A DNA stretch of 64,000 nucleotides, taken from the NCBI RefSeq assembly GCF_003382275.1, contig NZ_QTJX01000002.1, positions 992,001 to 1,056,000 on the forward strand, read 5' to 3'. This DNA comes from Flagellimonas nanhaiensis (GTDB lineage Bacteria; Bacteroidota; Bacteroidia; Flavobacteriales; Flavobacteriaceae). Position numbers and translations under genes: made by a program. The notes under the pieces were generated by a model. That model was given only the letters and a program-made list of their open reading frames with translations, was not told the origin of the DNA and did no database searches. This document shows positions 43,385 to 52,733 of the stretch, piece after piece (the first letter of the stretch is position 1; each line of letters begins with the position of its first letter).

Positions 43385-43969
43385 ATGCCGAGGACGAAAC
43401 AATTTAATGAAGAAGAAATATTGAACAAGGCCATGGAGCTCTTTTGGGAAAAAGGGTTCCATGCCACTTCAATACAAGATTTGGTATCACATCTGGGAAT
43501 AAATAGAGCCAGTTTGTACGATACTTTTGGAGGAAAGGACGAATTGTTCAACAAGGCCTTTGCTCATTACAGGAGCATAACCGGAAATATGCTCAACTCT
43601 ATTTTTGGAGATACGGAAAACGTTAAGGCCGGTTTTCAAAAACTTTTTGATAAAGCCATTGAAGAAACCTTGGAGGATGATTCCAGAAAAGGTTGTTTTG
43701 TGGTCAATACTACTACTGAACTTATTCCTGGGGACAAGGCTTTGCTCAATATTTTGTGTGAGAACAAATCGAATCTGGAGGCTCTTTTTACCCGTTTTAT
43801 CCAAAATGGAATCGATAGTGGTGAGCTCCCTAAGTCTTTGGATGCAGAAAGCACCGCTTTAATGTTGTTTACCATTTATAACGGACTCCGTGTTGTGGCC
43901 AAAGTGGACCCGAACCCCATAAAGCTGAAAAAGACGGTCAGTGCAGCACTTTCGGTGCTGGATGGATAG
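43385..43969 (+). CDS. TetR-family transcriptional regulator
   Basis: 194 residues starting MPRTKQFNEEEIL; an in-frame TTG at 43352 is upstream of the operator and unlikely. Helix-turn-helix at about 25-50 (ATSIQDLVSHLGINRASLYDTFGGKDELF) is of the TetR/AcrR type. The C-terminal ligand domain matches the TetR_C group with Cys at about 108. It very likely represses its own gene and the SDR gene through the GGAA-N6-TTCC repeats, and is released by an unknown ligand. Confidence 0.93.
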   Translation: MPRTKQFNEEEILNKAMELFWEKGFHATSIQDLVSHLGINRASLYDTFGGKDELFNKAFAHYRSITGNMLNSIFGDTENVKAGFQKLFDKAIEETLEDDSRKGCFVVNTTTELIPGDKALLNILCENKSNLEALFTRFIQNGIDSGELPKSLDAESTALMLFTIYNGLRVVAKVDPNPIKLKKTVSAALSVLDG

Positions 43970-43971
43970 GG

Positions 43972-44463
43972 TTACTGATACCTTTTGTAATTAAAGACCA
44001 ACTCCTGTGGGTTTTCTGATTCTTCAATAAGCACATAGACCCTCATTTCATTTTGATTCACTTTCTCCATCGTGAGACCTTCAAAAAAGACTTTGTCTTT
44101 TTCTAGCTTAACCAGTTTAAAATCTACCGTTTCATCTTTGGTTTCCCATCCCTTTAAGTTGCCATTAAAATGTTTGAGTTGCATCAAAAGCGTGGAATCA
44201 ACCTGAATAATGTGCCCAATTTCATAAAAGGAGACCTTATCTTCATTGACTAACCGGAATGAAAACATCATGGATTCTCCCATGGGAGGACTCCAAATTT
44301 CCTCTGCGATGCCACCTAGAGCTTCACCCCGCCAATGCCCGGTTATCCATTGGACGTCATCCAAGGTTGCTTTAGGAGATTGTTGTCCTTCTTTTAATTG
44401 ATGTGTGTTTTGCGCATTACCTAGGCTAAAACCGAATAGTGTAAGTAAAACCAGAATTCTCAT
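43972..44463 (-). CDS. DUF6265-type secreted protein
   Basis: 163 residues with a signal peptide ending at GNAQ. The motif VQWITGHWRGEALGGIAEEIWSPPMGESMMFSFRLV is typical of DUF6265 proteins. A lipocalin-like barrel is likely. No function known. It is convergent with the TetR gene, with 2 bases between. Confidence 0.85.
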   Translation of the reverse strand: MRILVLLTLFGFSLGNAQNTHQLKEGQQSPKATLDDVQWITGHWRGEALGGIAEEIWSPPMGESMMFSFRLVNEDKVSFYEIGHIIQVDSTLLMQLKHFNGNLKGWETKDETVDFKLVKLEKDKVFFEGLTMEKVNQNEMRVYVLIEESENPQELVFNYKRYQ

Positions 44464-44499
44464 AAGATGTCCATTTTCCTAATGACGAACGGAGACATT

Positions 44500-45201
44500 T
44501 TATTTGGACAACTCAAATTTTACATTGACGGAGGTTTCCACTTTAATTTTTTCAAAATCTATGTCCAAAGGTTCTGCTTCAGCCATATCCATGGCCATGG
44601 TTTTCATTTCCATTCGGGGGGCTTGGTTGTATCTGGCGTAGTAAGGAGTGGATGTGTCCATAATATGAATGGCTGCACCTACCTTTTGCCCCAAAGGAGC
44701 CGTTAGGGCCTCTGCTTTTTTCTTTGCCTTTACTATGGCTTTTGATTTAAGCTCTAATTCCAGTTCGTCCATTTTGGAGTATTCGGTTTTCTCCAAATAG
44801 GTGTTGGCGATGTCCAATTTCTCCAAGGCCACCATAACCTCCCCGGCCTGTTTTCCAGAGTACACCAAAAGTGAATATTGTTTGCTTTTCAGCACATCTT
44901 TTTGACGTAAAAAGTACTTCTTAAAATTGCTGCTCAAGTCTTTGATGACCAATTGCTTGTCCAAATCTATTCCCAATGCTTTTAAACGCTGGGCCATTTT
45001 GTTCTCTTGCTCCTCAACAGACTTTTTTCCTTTGGAATCCTTCTCTTGGATGGTGATATTGAGATAGATTTTGTCAGGAGTGACTAGAGTGTCCACTCGA
45101 GCCGAGGTTTCCAGGTAAGGCACATCTAGAAAGTTTTTGGTCTGGGAAAATGCAGTTAGACTAACTAAACAAAAGGACAGAAATAGTATCGTTTTTCTCA
45201 T
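44500..45201 (-). CDS. SIMPL-domain (DUF541) periplasmic protein
   Basis: 233 residues with a signal peptide (ending at FSQ). The SIMPL domain shows TLVTPDKIYLNITIQEKDSKGK near the start and LELELKSKAIVKAKKKAEALTAPLGQKVGAAIHIMD later. Proteins of this family (BP26/YggE) form periplasmic oligomers; the physiological role is unclear. It has no operon partner. Confidence 0.9.
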   Translation of the reverse strand: MRKTILFLSFCLVSLTAFSQTKNFLDVPYLETSARVDTLVTPDKIYLNITIQEKDSKGKKSVEEQENKMAQRLKALGIDLDKQLVIKDLSSNFKKYFLRQKDVLKSKQYSLLVYSGKQAGEVMVALEKLDIANTYLEKTEYSKMDELELELKSKAIVKAKKKAEALTAPLGQKVGAAIHIMDTSTPYYARYNQAPRMEMKTMAMDMAEAEPLDIDFEKIKVETSVNVKFELSK

Positions 45202-45243
45202 GGTTCTATTTTTTTGAAGCTAATTGCAACTTCCATTCCAAAG

Positions 45244-46269
45244 TTACACCTTAAAAGATGAATCTCTTACGATAAGGTTGGTTTTGATTTCTATGGTTTT
45301 GGTCGTGGCGTCCTCCTTTGGATTTTCAATTTCGTCGATAAGATATTTCACGGCAGTTCTTCCGATTTTGTTTCCGGGTTGGTCTACAGTTGTCAAGGAG
45401 GGATTTATGATAGTGGAACTGGCGGAGTTGCTGAAACCTACCACCGCAATTTCTTCTGGAACCTTGACCTTGAATTTGTTCAATGCCTTTATCACTCCTA
45501 TTGCCGCACTGTCTGTTATTGCAAAGATGGCATCGGGTCTTTTCTTTAAGCTCAACAATATGTTCGCCATCATTCTGCCCTTGGTCAGCGAAATATCCTC
45601 TGTGCTCAGAATGATTTTTTCATCGATGGGCAATCCGTGTTCCGAAAGTGCCCTAAGGTAACCTTGATAGCGCTTTTCAGAATTGAATGACCCTTCTGTT
45701 TCCTTAATAATCGCAATCCTTCTCTTTCCGGTGTTAATAAGATGCTCCACGGCATTGTAGGCAGCTTCTTCTTCATTGATCACCACTTGAGTACAGGGAA
45801 TCTTGCTCGAGACCTTGTCAAACATCACCAAAGGAATACGGTTGATGACCTTCAGAATATCATCTACGGATTTGGTCTTTCGGGAAAGTGCCAAGAGCAC
45901 GCCATCTACACCAAATTGCATCATGGTCTGGAGCATTTCCGATTGCTTTTTTTCATCATTCTTGGATTCAGAAATAATAACCCGGTAGCCTAGGTTTTCA
46001 CCTTCTTCCAAAATGCCCTTTAGCACAGTCGTGGTAAAATAATGGGAAATATTGGGGACCACCACACCCAATATATGGGTTCGATGACTCCTAAAACCAC
46101 TGGCGAATAAGTTTGGTACATAATTATGCTTTTCAGCCAGCTGTTTCACCTTGTTTCTGGTTGTTTCACTAATATCAGGATGATCGTTCAACGCTCGGGA
46201 TACTGTGGATACCGAAAGATTGAGCGCATTGGCCAATTCTTTTAATGTTACATTTTGCTTCTTTTTCAT
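45244..46269 (-). CDS. LacI-family transcriptional regulator
   Basis: 341 residues from the ATG at 46269, the usual family length; an upstream frame from 46374 would add 35 residues without LacI character. The HTH is VTLKELANALNLSVSTVSRALNDHP, followed by the hinge and periplasmic-binding-protein-like ligand domain. It is divergent from the TonB receptor gene. Two LacI-type palindromes lie between, at the position of its own promoter. It should be the local regulator of the glycosylglycerate genes and respond to a sugar-like ligand. Confidence 0.94.
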   Translation of the reverse strand: MKKKQNVTLKELANALNLSVSTVSRALNDHPDISETTRNKVKQLAEKHNYVPNLFASGFRSHRTHILGVVVPNISHYFTTTVLKGILEEGENLGYRVIISESKNDEKKQSEMLQTMMQFGVDGVLLALSRKTKSVDDILKVINRIPLVMFDKVSSKIPCTQVVINEEEAAYNAVEHLINTGKRRIAIIKETEGSFNSEKRYQGYLRALSEHGLPIDEKIILSTEDISLTKGRMMANILLSLKKRPDAIFAITDSAAIGVIKALNKFKVKVPEEIAVVGFSNSASSTIINPSLTTVDQPGNKIGRTAVKYLIDEIENPKEDATTKTIEIKTNLIVRDSSFKV

Positions 46270-46306
46270 GTCTCTTGACAACCTAGATGATATATTTTTT
46301 CGGATT

Positions 46307-46330
46307 GCAAACGTTTGCGAAAACGTTTGC
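46307..46330. promoter_or_regulatory. Tandem LacI-type operators
   Basis: GCAAACGTTTGC (46307-46318) is a perfect 12-nt palindrome. GAAAACGTTTGC (46319-46330) repeats the AAACGTTT core, 12 nt away. They lie 38 bases upstream of the LacI ATG and 45 bases upstream of the likely receptor -7 box TAATTTTA (46376-46383). Confidence 0.85.
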
Positions 46331-46445
46331 GTGCTAAAATCGCAATTTTTCAGGTAAATCTTTAAGGTATTCAAATAATTTTAGTCCGTTACTGATGAAA
46401 ACACAACTAAACTCAAAAAATGTTTCACTAATAATTTTAAGTATC

Positions 46446-49112
46446 ATGAAAAATTTAGTCTTTGCGGTACTTGCTCTATTATGTATGGGAGCGAGCTTTG
46501 CACAAACGGAGATTACCGGAAATGTAAAAGACAATTCCGGGGTTCCAATTTTAGGGGCCAATGTTATAATTCTCGGAACTACCGAGGGTACAACTACTGA
46601 TTTTGATGGTAACTTTGTATTATCTACAAGTCTTACAGGAAATCAAACAGTCAGGGTTTCTTATGTAGGATTCACTGCTGTGGAAACACCAGTGGAGTTG
46701 AATGGTTCCACAATATCTTTAGATATTGTTCTTGATGAAAGCGGACAACAGTTGGATGAGGTCGTAATTACGGCATCCACCACATTTAGGTCCCAAAAGC
46801 AGGCACCTCTATCGATCAGTTCAAAAAAGATTGCAGAAATCACCAAGTTATCTGCCAATAGCCAGGCTGACATTCTAAGGGATGTTCCAGGTATTACCGC
46901 TGAAGGTGGTGGTGGTGAAACGGCCACAAACCTATTTGTAAGAGGTTTGCCTTCAGGAGGACAATATGTTTTTAATCCTTTACAGTATGATGGAATGCCT
47001 TTGATGAGCACCTTCGGTCTCAACTCATCAGCACATGACGTTTATGCAAGACCCGATATCGGTTTTAAAGGAGTTGAATTTGTTCGAGGTGGTGCCGCCG
47101 TGCTGTATGGAGCAGGTTCTGTAGCTGGAATTATTAACTACACCAGTAAAACAGGCGACCTAAATCCAGGAAACGTTATCAATGTTGAATGGGGAAGTAG
47201 GGGAAGATTAAAAACAGATTTCTACACCGGAGGTAAGCTGGGAGGAGATGATTCCAATACATTTTATGCCTTCACAGGTTTTGTTCGTAAGGATGATGGC
47301 CCCATAGAAACAGGATTGACCACAAGAGGTGTCCAACTAAGGGGAAACATTAAAAAAAGATTTGAAAAAGGTTCTTTTACCATCCATGGTCAATTTATAG
47401 ATGACAAAGCGCAGTTCTTTTTGCCCCTGCCCCTAGAAGGCGGTTCCAGGGAAAGAATTGCTGGAAATGACGGGGATGATGTGGAACAGCTATTATCCGG
47501 GGAACTTGCGGAAACGTCCTTCCTTACACCCGGAGGAGTATACAAAAGCCCTATTGAAGATGGTGTGTCCACACAAGGAGGCTACATAATGGGTGAATTT
47601 TCTTATAATTTCAATGATGATGTACGGTTCAAATCCAAAATCAGATATGCCAATTACAAACATGATTTTGCACTTTACGTAGGAGGTAACGGCGATTTTG
47701 GGAATCCAATTACACTTTCGGATTATGTATCGGAAGTTGCTCCTGGAAATCAAGGATTCAATGCCACCTATCAAGGAGGCAGTGGCGATCAGATTAGCAG
47801 CGGTGACCTAGTAGTTGAAAACCTTCATATTGACCGCCTTCGACCTATGACGGATTACGCGGGAGAGGCCAATCTTATCTATAGGTCTCCCGATGGAAAC
47901 CACACCTATACCTTAGGAACCTTTTTGTCCAGAACAGAAGCAGAGGATGTAAACTATCAATATCGCGTGTTGTCTGAGTTCAACAATAACCCAAGATTGG
48001 TCAATTTGAGCTATACAGATGGTGCGGGAGGAAATGTAATCTTTTCCGAAGGAGGAATTTATAATCGTATTGGAATGACCTCAAATAGATTCTTGACCCA
48101 AAGTAGAACAGCAGTATATCTAACAGATGAAATGGTATTTGACAGATGGCGTTTTGACGTTGGACTTAGAGTTGAATCCACTACAGGAACCTTTAGCAAT
48201 GGAGGTCTGGAAGAAACCGAAGTGTACTCGAACCCTGAATTGACTCCAGAGTTAAGAAATGTACGCTTTGCTGATGGAAGCTTTACCAAAGCGGAGATCA
48301 ATGATACAGATTGGGCCATTTCCCTCGCAGGCCTTTATGAGCTTACGGAAACCACAAATCTATATGCAAACTTCTCTAGAGGATTCTTCTTTCCACAACA
48401 AAGAGGTTTTGCACCCACCCCAGGGATTAGGGAGTCCAATTACGAGGCTGAAACCATTCTACAAGGTGAGGCCGGGGCAAAATTTGGCACCTCGGTGTTC
48501 TCAGGTTCGGTGGCTGGCTACTTTGTAACCTTACAGGATAGAATAAGGATTGATCAGGCCATAGTAGGAGGTCAGTTGGTAGATCAGGGTAGAAGTGAGC
48601 AGACCACACGTACGTTTGGACTCGAAGCTACTGGGAACGTGAGGTTTTCGGATTACTGGAGTCTAAATGGAACAGCAACCTATCAAAACCATGAAATCAC
48701 CAAAAATGAAACCACAGACTTGACAAACGGCCAGGTCTCAACCATAAACGAAGGAAATGAGATAGGCAGGCAGCCAAACTTCCTTGGAAGTGTCGCATTA
48801 AATTTTGATGACCGTAAGTTCGATGCCAATTTCACCTTGAACCATACCGGAAGTAAATTCACGGACGATAGCAATAATGTAGAGCTTGATGCCATTACCA
48901 TTGCACGTTTGGGTGCCGGATATACATTTAGAACGGAAGATGTGAATTCCATCAGACTTGGTTTCTCTGTCTTCAATCTTTTTGATAGTGATGGCTTGAC
49001 CGAAGGTAACCCCAGAGCTGGAATCGCAGGTCAATCGGCAGATGGAGAATTCTTTTTTGGTCGCCCAATTTTGCCAAGAAGATTTTTCCTGACAGCAACG
49101 TTCAATTTTTAA
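46446..49112 (+). CDS. TonB-dependent receptor with carboxypeptidase-like domain
   Basis: Outer membrane receptor of about 888 residues. The ATG at 46446 gives a clean signal peptide (ending FAQ) and fits a start of transcription near 46390; an ATG at 46395 would add 17 residues. Order: carboxypeptidase-regulatory-like domain (EITGNVKDNSGVPILGANVII), plug (SISSKKIAEITKLSANSQADILRDVPG, GGGGETATNLFVRGL), then a 22-strand barrel ending FFLTATFNF. No SusD partner is present. With the GH63 hydrolase and glycerate kinase downstream it is the likely importer of the substrate. Confidence 0.94.
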   Translation: MKNLVFAVLALLCMGASFAQTEITGNVKDNSGVPILGANVIILGTTEGTTTDFDGNFVLSTSLTGNQTVRVSYVGFTAVETPVELNGSTISLDIVLDESGQQLDEVVITASTTFRSQKQAPLSISSKKIAEITKLSANSQADILRDVPGITAEGGGGETATNLFVRGLPSGGQYVFNPLQYDGMPLMSTFGLNSSAHDVYARPDIGFKGVEFVRGGAAVLYGAGSVAGIINYTSKTGDLNPGNVINVEWGSRGRLKTDFYTGGKLGGDDSNTFYAFTGFVRKDDGPIETGLTTRGVQLRGNIKKRFEKGSFTIHGQFIDDKAQFFLPLPLEGGSRERIAGNDGDDVEQLLSGELAETSFLTPGGVYKSPIEDGVSTQGGYIMGEFSYNFNDDVRFKSKIRYANYKHDFALYVGGNGDFGNPITLSDYVSEVAPGNQGFNATYQGGSGDQISSGDLVVENLHIDRLRPMTDYAGEANLIYRSPDGNHTYTLGTFLSRTEAEDVNYQYRVLSEFNNNPRLVNLSYTDGAGGNVIFSEGGIYNRIGMTSNRFLTQSRTAVYLTDEMVFDRWRFDVGLRVESTTGTFSNGGLEETEVYSNPELTPELRNVRFADGSFTKAEINDTDWAISLAGLYELTETTNLYANFSRGFFFPQQRGFAPTPGIRESNYEAETILQGEAGAKFGTSVFSGSVAGYFVTLQDRIRIDQAIVGGQLVDQGRSEQTTRTFGLEATGNVRFSDYWSLNGTATYQNHEITKNETTDLTNGQVSTINEGNEIGRQPNFLGSVALNFDDRKFDANFTLNHTGSKFTDDSNNVELDAITIARLGAGYTFRTEDVNSIRLGFSVFNLFDSDGLTEGNPRAGIAGQSADGEFFFGRPILPRRFFLTATFNF

Positions 49113-49153
49113 TAGGTAAAAAAATAGTTTAAGTTAGTTTTTTAGTTCATGCA

Positions 49154-49185
49154 ACATATTGGCGGCCTGATCACCGCCAATATGT
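49154..49185 (+). other. Strong stem-loop between receptor and hydrolase genes
   Basis: ACATATTGGCGG (49154-49165) and CCGCCAATATGT (49174-49185) pair perfectly over 12 bp with loop CCTGATCA. No U tract follows, so it may stabilise the receptor mRNA and lower downstream expression rather than end transcription. Confidence 0.65.
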
Positions 49186-49194
49186 ATTTATAAA

Positions 49195-50517
49195 ATGGTT
49201 ATGAGAGAGCAATTGATAAACAGGGCCATAAAGGTACTTGAGGACAATTATCAACCAGGAGGTTTTACAATTCCAAGTGAAGGATTGTATCCCTTTCAAT
49301 GGAAATGGGATTCAGGGTTCATTGCCCTAGGGTTTGCCCATTTTGATTTGGAAAAGGCCAAAAGTGAGATCAAGACACTGCTGGATGCGCAATGGGAAAA
49401 TGGGTTCATCCCTCATATTGTTTTCCATACGGATAGCGATTCGTATTTTCCAGGGCCAGATTTCCATCAATCCGACTTACATCCTCAAGCTTCGGAAAAA
49501 TACCGTTCCACTGGAATGACCCAACCACCGGTCACAGGGTTCGTTTTGGAGAGATTGCTGGAGATAGCAAATGAGGATGGGGATATGATGGAATTTGTAA
49601 AAAGTCAGATAGACAAGGTCTATACAAATCACATCTATCTCTATGAGAATAGAGATGTGGAAGGCAACGGCTTGGTGTACATATACCATAATTGGGAATC
49701 GGGGACTGACAATTCCCCTATATGGGACGATATCTGGGAAACCATGGACCCACCGGAGTATCAGTTTGAAAGGAGGGATACCTCGCATGTGGATCCTGCC
49801 CAACGACCATCAAAAAGGGAGTATGACCATTACTTGTACATTATTGATATAGCCAAGCAACATAATTACGATGATGCTAAAATTGCAGAACATTCCCCAT
49901 TCCTTGTTCTGGACCCGCTGTTCAACTCCATGTTGATTCGATCCAATGAAGCGCTCATCAACTTGTACACCAAAATAGGTGGAAACGAAGAAAAGCTATC
50001 GTATCTAAAATCAAAACAAGAACAGAGCATAGCTAGTTTAAATGAGAAACTTTACAACAGTACTCTAGGAGCCTATGTTCATTTTGATTTAAGGAACAAC
50101 AAGCAGATACCTTATGTTTCCTCTTCGTCCTTTACACCCTTTTTTGCTGGAGCACCGGATAAGGAAAAAGCTGAAGCCATGGTGAACACCTTACAGCAAA
50201 AATTTGGAGGAGAAGGGCGTTATCTATGCGCATCGTTTGATCCAACCCATGACCGTTTCAACCCAAGAAAATATTGGAGAGGTCCTGTGTGGATAAATCT
50301 AAATTGGATCCTGTTCCATGGGCTGAATAGATATGGATATCATGATTTGGCAGATCGGGTAAAAACCGACTCGCTGAAATTGATTGAAAATTATGGATTT
50401 CATGAGTATTTCGATTCAAGAAAGACCAATCCCGATACCGACAACAGTGGATATGGAGGGGACAATTTCTCATGGAGTGCCGCACTGCTGATTGATTTAA
50501 TGAATGATAAATCCTAA
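49195..50517 (+). CDS. GH63-type glycosidase, mannosylglycerate/glucosylglycerate hydrolase-like
   Basis: (alpha/alpha)6-barrel glycosidase of 440 residues without signal peptide. Motifs: FQWKWDSGFIALG (about 34-46), HNWESGTDNSPIWDD with Asp172 as the likely catalytic acid, KYWRGPVWINLNW (about 359-371), and GFHEYFDS with Glu404 as the likely base. The length and motifs match the short bacterial GH63 enzymes that hydrolyse mannosylglycerate or glucosylglycerate to sugar and glycerate. The glycerate kinase three genes downstream supports this reading. A trehalase- or glucosidase-like activity is possible. An ATG at 49201 is an alternative start. Confidence 0.86.
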   Translation: MVMREQLINRAIKVLEDNYQPGGFTIPSEGLYPFQWKWDSGFIALGFAHFDLEKAKSEIKTLLDAQWENGFIPHIVFHTDSDSYFPGPDFHQSDLHPQASEKYRSTGMTQPPVTGFVLERLLEIANEDGDMMEFVKSQIDKVYTNHIYLYENRDVEGNGLVYIYHNWESGTDNSPIWDDIWETMDPPEYQFERRDTSHVDPAQRPSKREYDHYLYIIDIAKQHNYDDAKIAEHSPFLVLDPLFNSMLIRSNEALINLYTKIGGNEEKLSYLKSKQEQSIASLNEKLYNSTLGAYVHFDLRNNKQIPYVSSSSFTPFFAGAPDKEKAEAMVNTLQQKFGGEGRYLCASFDPTHDRFNPRKYWRGPVWINLNWILFHGLNRYGYHDLADRVKTDSLKLIENYGFHEYFDSRKTNPDTDNSGYGGDNFSWSAALLIDLMNDKS

Positions 50518-50527
50518 ACACTGAACC

Positions 50528-51121
50528 ATGTCATTCAACTTTACCAAAGATTATGTGCTTGAAAATGATAGGGTAAGGTTGGTTCCGTTAGAGGAAGAAC
50601 ATTTTGAATTGCTACAGGATATTGCCCGGGAAAAAGAACTTTGGACTTATTTCCTGGGTAAATCCAATGGGTATGCTGACTTTGAGAGGTATGTGAAGAA
50701 TGCTTTGGAAGGGAGAACTGCAAAAAAGGAATATTCATTTGCAGTTTTTGACAAACGCCATAAAAAGTATGCCGGGAGCACTCGTTTTTTTGATTATGAT
50801 GCTGATTTGAATACCATTCGTTTGGGCTACACTTGGTATGGAAAAGATTTCCGAGGTTCTGGGCTGAACAAAAATTGTAAGTACCTTCTTTTTCGGTTTG
50901 CCTTTGAACAAATGGGTTTTGAACGGATTGGATTGGGAGCCCATGCCGAAAACAAGGTAAGCTTGGCAGCTATGCGGAGTGTAGGATGCATACAGGAAGG
51001 GGTTGTACGAAACCTTTTTCCGTCCATTCGTGGACAGGGAAGGTCACATGCGGTCCTTTTGGGAATCCTAAAAAAAGAGTGGTTTAACACGGCAAAAGAA
51101 AACCTAAAAAATAAATTATGA
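50528..51121 (+). CDS. GNAT-family N-acetyltransferase (RimJ/RimL type)
   Basis: 197 residues with the N-terminal VRLVPLEEEHFELL and the acetyl-CoA region GYTWYGKDFRGSGLNKNCKYLLFRFAF, followed by VSLAAMRSVGCIQEG. Substrate unknown. It is placed within the hydrolase-symporter operon: 11 bases after the hydrolase gene and overlapping the symporter start (ATGA). A similar gene lies at 53867 on the other strand; the two proteins align by eye over NTECKYLL-like motifs and may be old paralogues. Confidence 0.9.
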   Translation: MSFNFTKDYVLENDRVRLVPLEEEHFELLQDIAREKELWTYFLGKSNGYADFERYVKNALEGRTAKKEYSFAVFDKRHKKYAGSTRFFDYDADLNTIRLGYTWYGKDFRGSGLNKNCKYLLFRFAFEQMGFERIGLGAHAENKVSLAAMRSVGCIQEGVVRNLFPSIRGQGRSHAVLLGILKKEWFNTAKENLKNKL

Positions 51122-52722
51122 ATTACGTTGATTACATCATTATAGTGGTCTATTTGGTTGGGTTCTTGGGAATTGGATACTTCTTCAAGGAAAACAAGAG
51201 TTCAGGAGATTATTTTTTAGGAGGCCGAAGCATGGGCTGGTTGCCGCTAAGTCTTTCCACAATGGCCACACAATTGTCCGCAATAAGTTTCATTTCCGCA
51301 CCTGCTTTTGTAGGATTGAAAGAAGGGGGAGGGCTACAATGGTTGACCTATGAATTTGGGGTGCCCCTTGCCATGGCATTTTTGCTGGTAGCCATAATAC
51401 CTTCACTGTATAAATCTGGTATTGTCAGTGTTTACGAATATCTGGAAAAACGTTTTGATGCATCCTCAAGGTTATTGATAAGCTTTGTGTTTCAAATAAG
51501 TCGTTCCGTGGCCACAGGCGTCATGGTCTATACCATGGCATTGATTTTACAGGCAACCGTCGGTGTAGATTTTTGGATTTCCATTTTGATTATTGGCGTC
51601 ATTACCCTGATTTATTCTTTTCAAGGGGGAATGAAAGCGGTGATATGGGGAGATGTCATTCAAATGGTCATTTTGTTTTTGGGAATCATTATTTGTCTTA
51701 TTTATGGAATTAGTGAGTTGGGAGGTTTTGAAAATTTCTTGACCCATGTGGATAAGGACCGTATAACAGCAGTTGATTTTAGCAAATGGGGATTCAACAA
51801 TGCAGACCAAGGAGATGAGTTTGGTTTTTGGCCCATGGTTATTGGGGGCTTTTTCCTATATGCATCCTACTATGGAACCGATCAGACCCAATCTCAAAGA
51901 TTGCTATCGGCAAAAGGGATGCCCACCATCAAGAAACTATTACTGGCCAATGGATTGTTCAGGTTTCCCTTGACCCTGACCTATTGTATCATGGGACTTG
52001 TTCTAGGAACGCTGTTGTTGCAAGATGTGGGATTTCAGGAAATGATGGATTCCGTTTATCAATCCAATATTGATTCATTGGAAGGAAAAAGGGCCGATTT
52101 GATGGTCCCCGTTTTTATCATCAATTATTTGCCTAATGGGGTTATTGGTATTTTGATTGTAGCAATTATGTCGGCGGCCATGTCGTCTTTGAGCTCCACG
52201 GTCAATTCCCTTTCTGCGGTTACTATGGAAGATTTTGTTAAGCGATTCAACCCTGATATGGGCGACAAAAAATACGTTTGGAGCTCTCGTTTACTTTCAC
52301 TTTTTTGGGGATTGGTCTGTTTGTTCTTTGCCTTTTTTGCCGGAAAGATTGAAGGAACAGTAATTGAAGTGATCAATAAAATCAGCTCCATTTTTTATGG
52401 TCCCATCTTGGCTGCTTTCATTCTGGCGATACTTACCAAAAAGACCCACGCATTGGGCGCCAATATAGGAATCATCGTAGGGGTTGTTTTCAATATGTAC
52501 CTATGGCTATATGTACCCGAGGTCTTTTGGTTTTGGTGGAACGCCATTGGTTGTCTGGTAACGGTCGTTGTAGCAATGTTGGTCAGCTATTTGGTCAAGA
52601 AAAAAGCCAATGAGGGCTTGGAAGTAGTATATTATTCAGGTAAAAAAGAGATTATTATCTTAGCTTCATTCTTCTTGTTCATTGTGGTATTGAGTATGTC
52701 TTTGCCAAGTATTTTTAGTTAA
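51118..52722 (+). CDS. Sodium:solute symporter (SSS family)
   Basis: 534 residues with about 13 transmembrane segments. Family motifs: DYFLGGRSMGWLPLSLSTMATQLSAISF near the start and AIMSAAMSSLSSTVNSLSAV around residues 345-365. It imports a sugar, acid or related solute with sodium across the inner membrane. Next to GH63 and glycerate kinase genes it may carry the intact glycosylglycerate, as the hydrolase is cytoplasmic; this is inference. Confidence 0.93.
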   Translation: MNYVDYIIIVVYLVGFLGIGYFFKENKSSGDYFLGGRSMGWLPLSLSTMATQLSAISFISAPAFVGLKEGGGLQWLTYEFGVPLAMAFLLVAIIPSLYKSGIVSVYEYLEKRFDASSRLLISFVFQISRSVATGVMVYTMALILQATVGVDFWISILIIGVITLIYSFQGGMKAVIWGDVIQMVILFLGIIICLIYGISELGGFENFLTHVDKDRITAVDFSKWGFNNADQGDEFGFWPMVIGGFFLYASYYGTDQTQSQRLLSAKGMPTIKKLLLANGLFRFPLTLTYCIMGLVLGTLLLQDVGFQEMMDSVYQSNIDSLEGKRADLMVPVFIINYLPNGVIGILIVAIMSAAMSSLSSTVNSLSAVTMEDFVKRFNPDMGDKKYVWSSRLLSLFWGLVCLFFAFFAGKIEGTVIEVINKISSIFYGPILAAFILAILTKKTHALGANIGIIVGVVFNMYLWLYVPEVFWFWWNAIGCLVTVVVAMLVSYLVKKKANEGLEVVYYSGKKEIIILASFFLFIVVLSMSLPSIFS

Positions 52723-52733
52723 TATTGCTTCAG

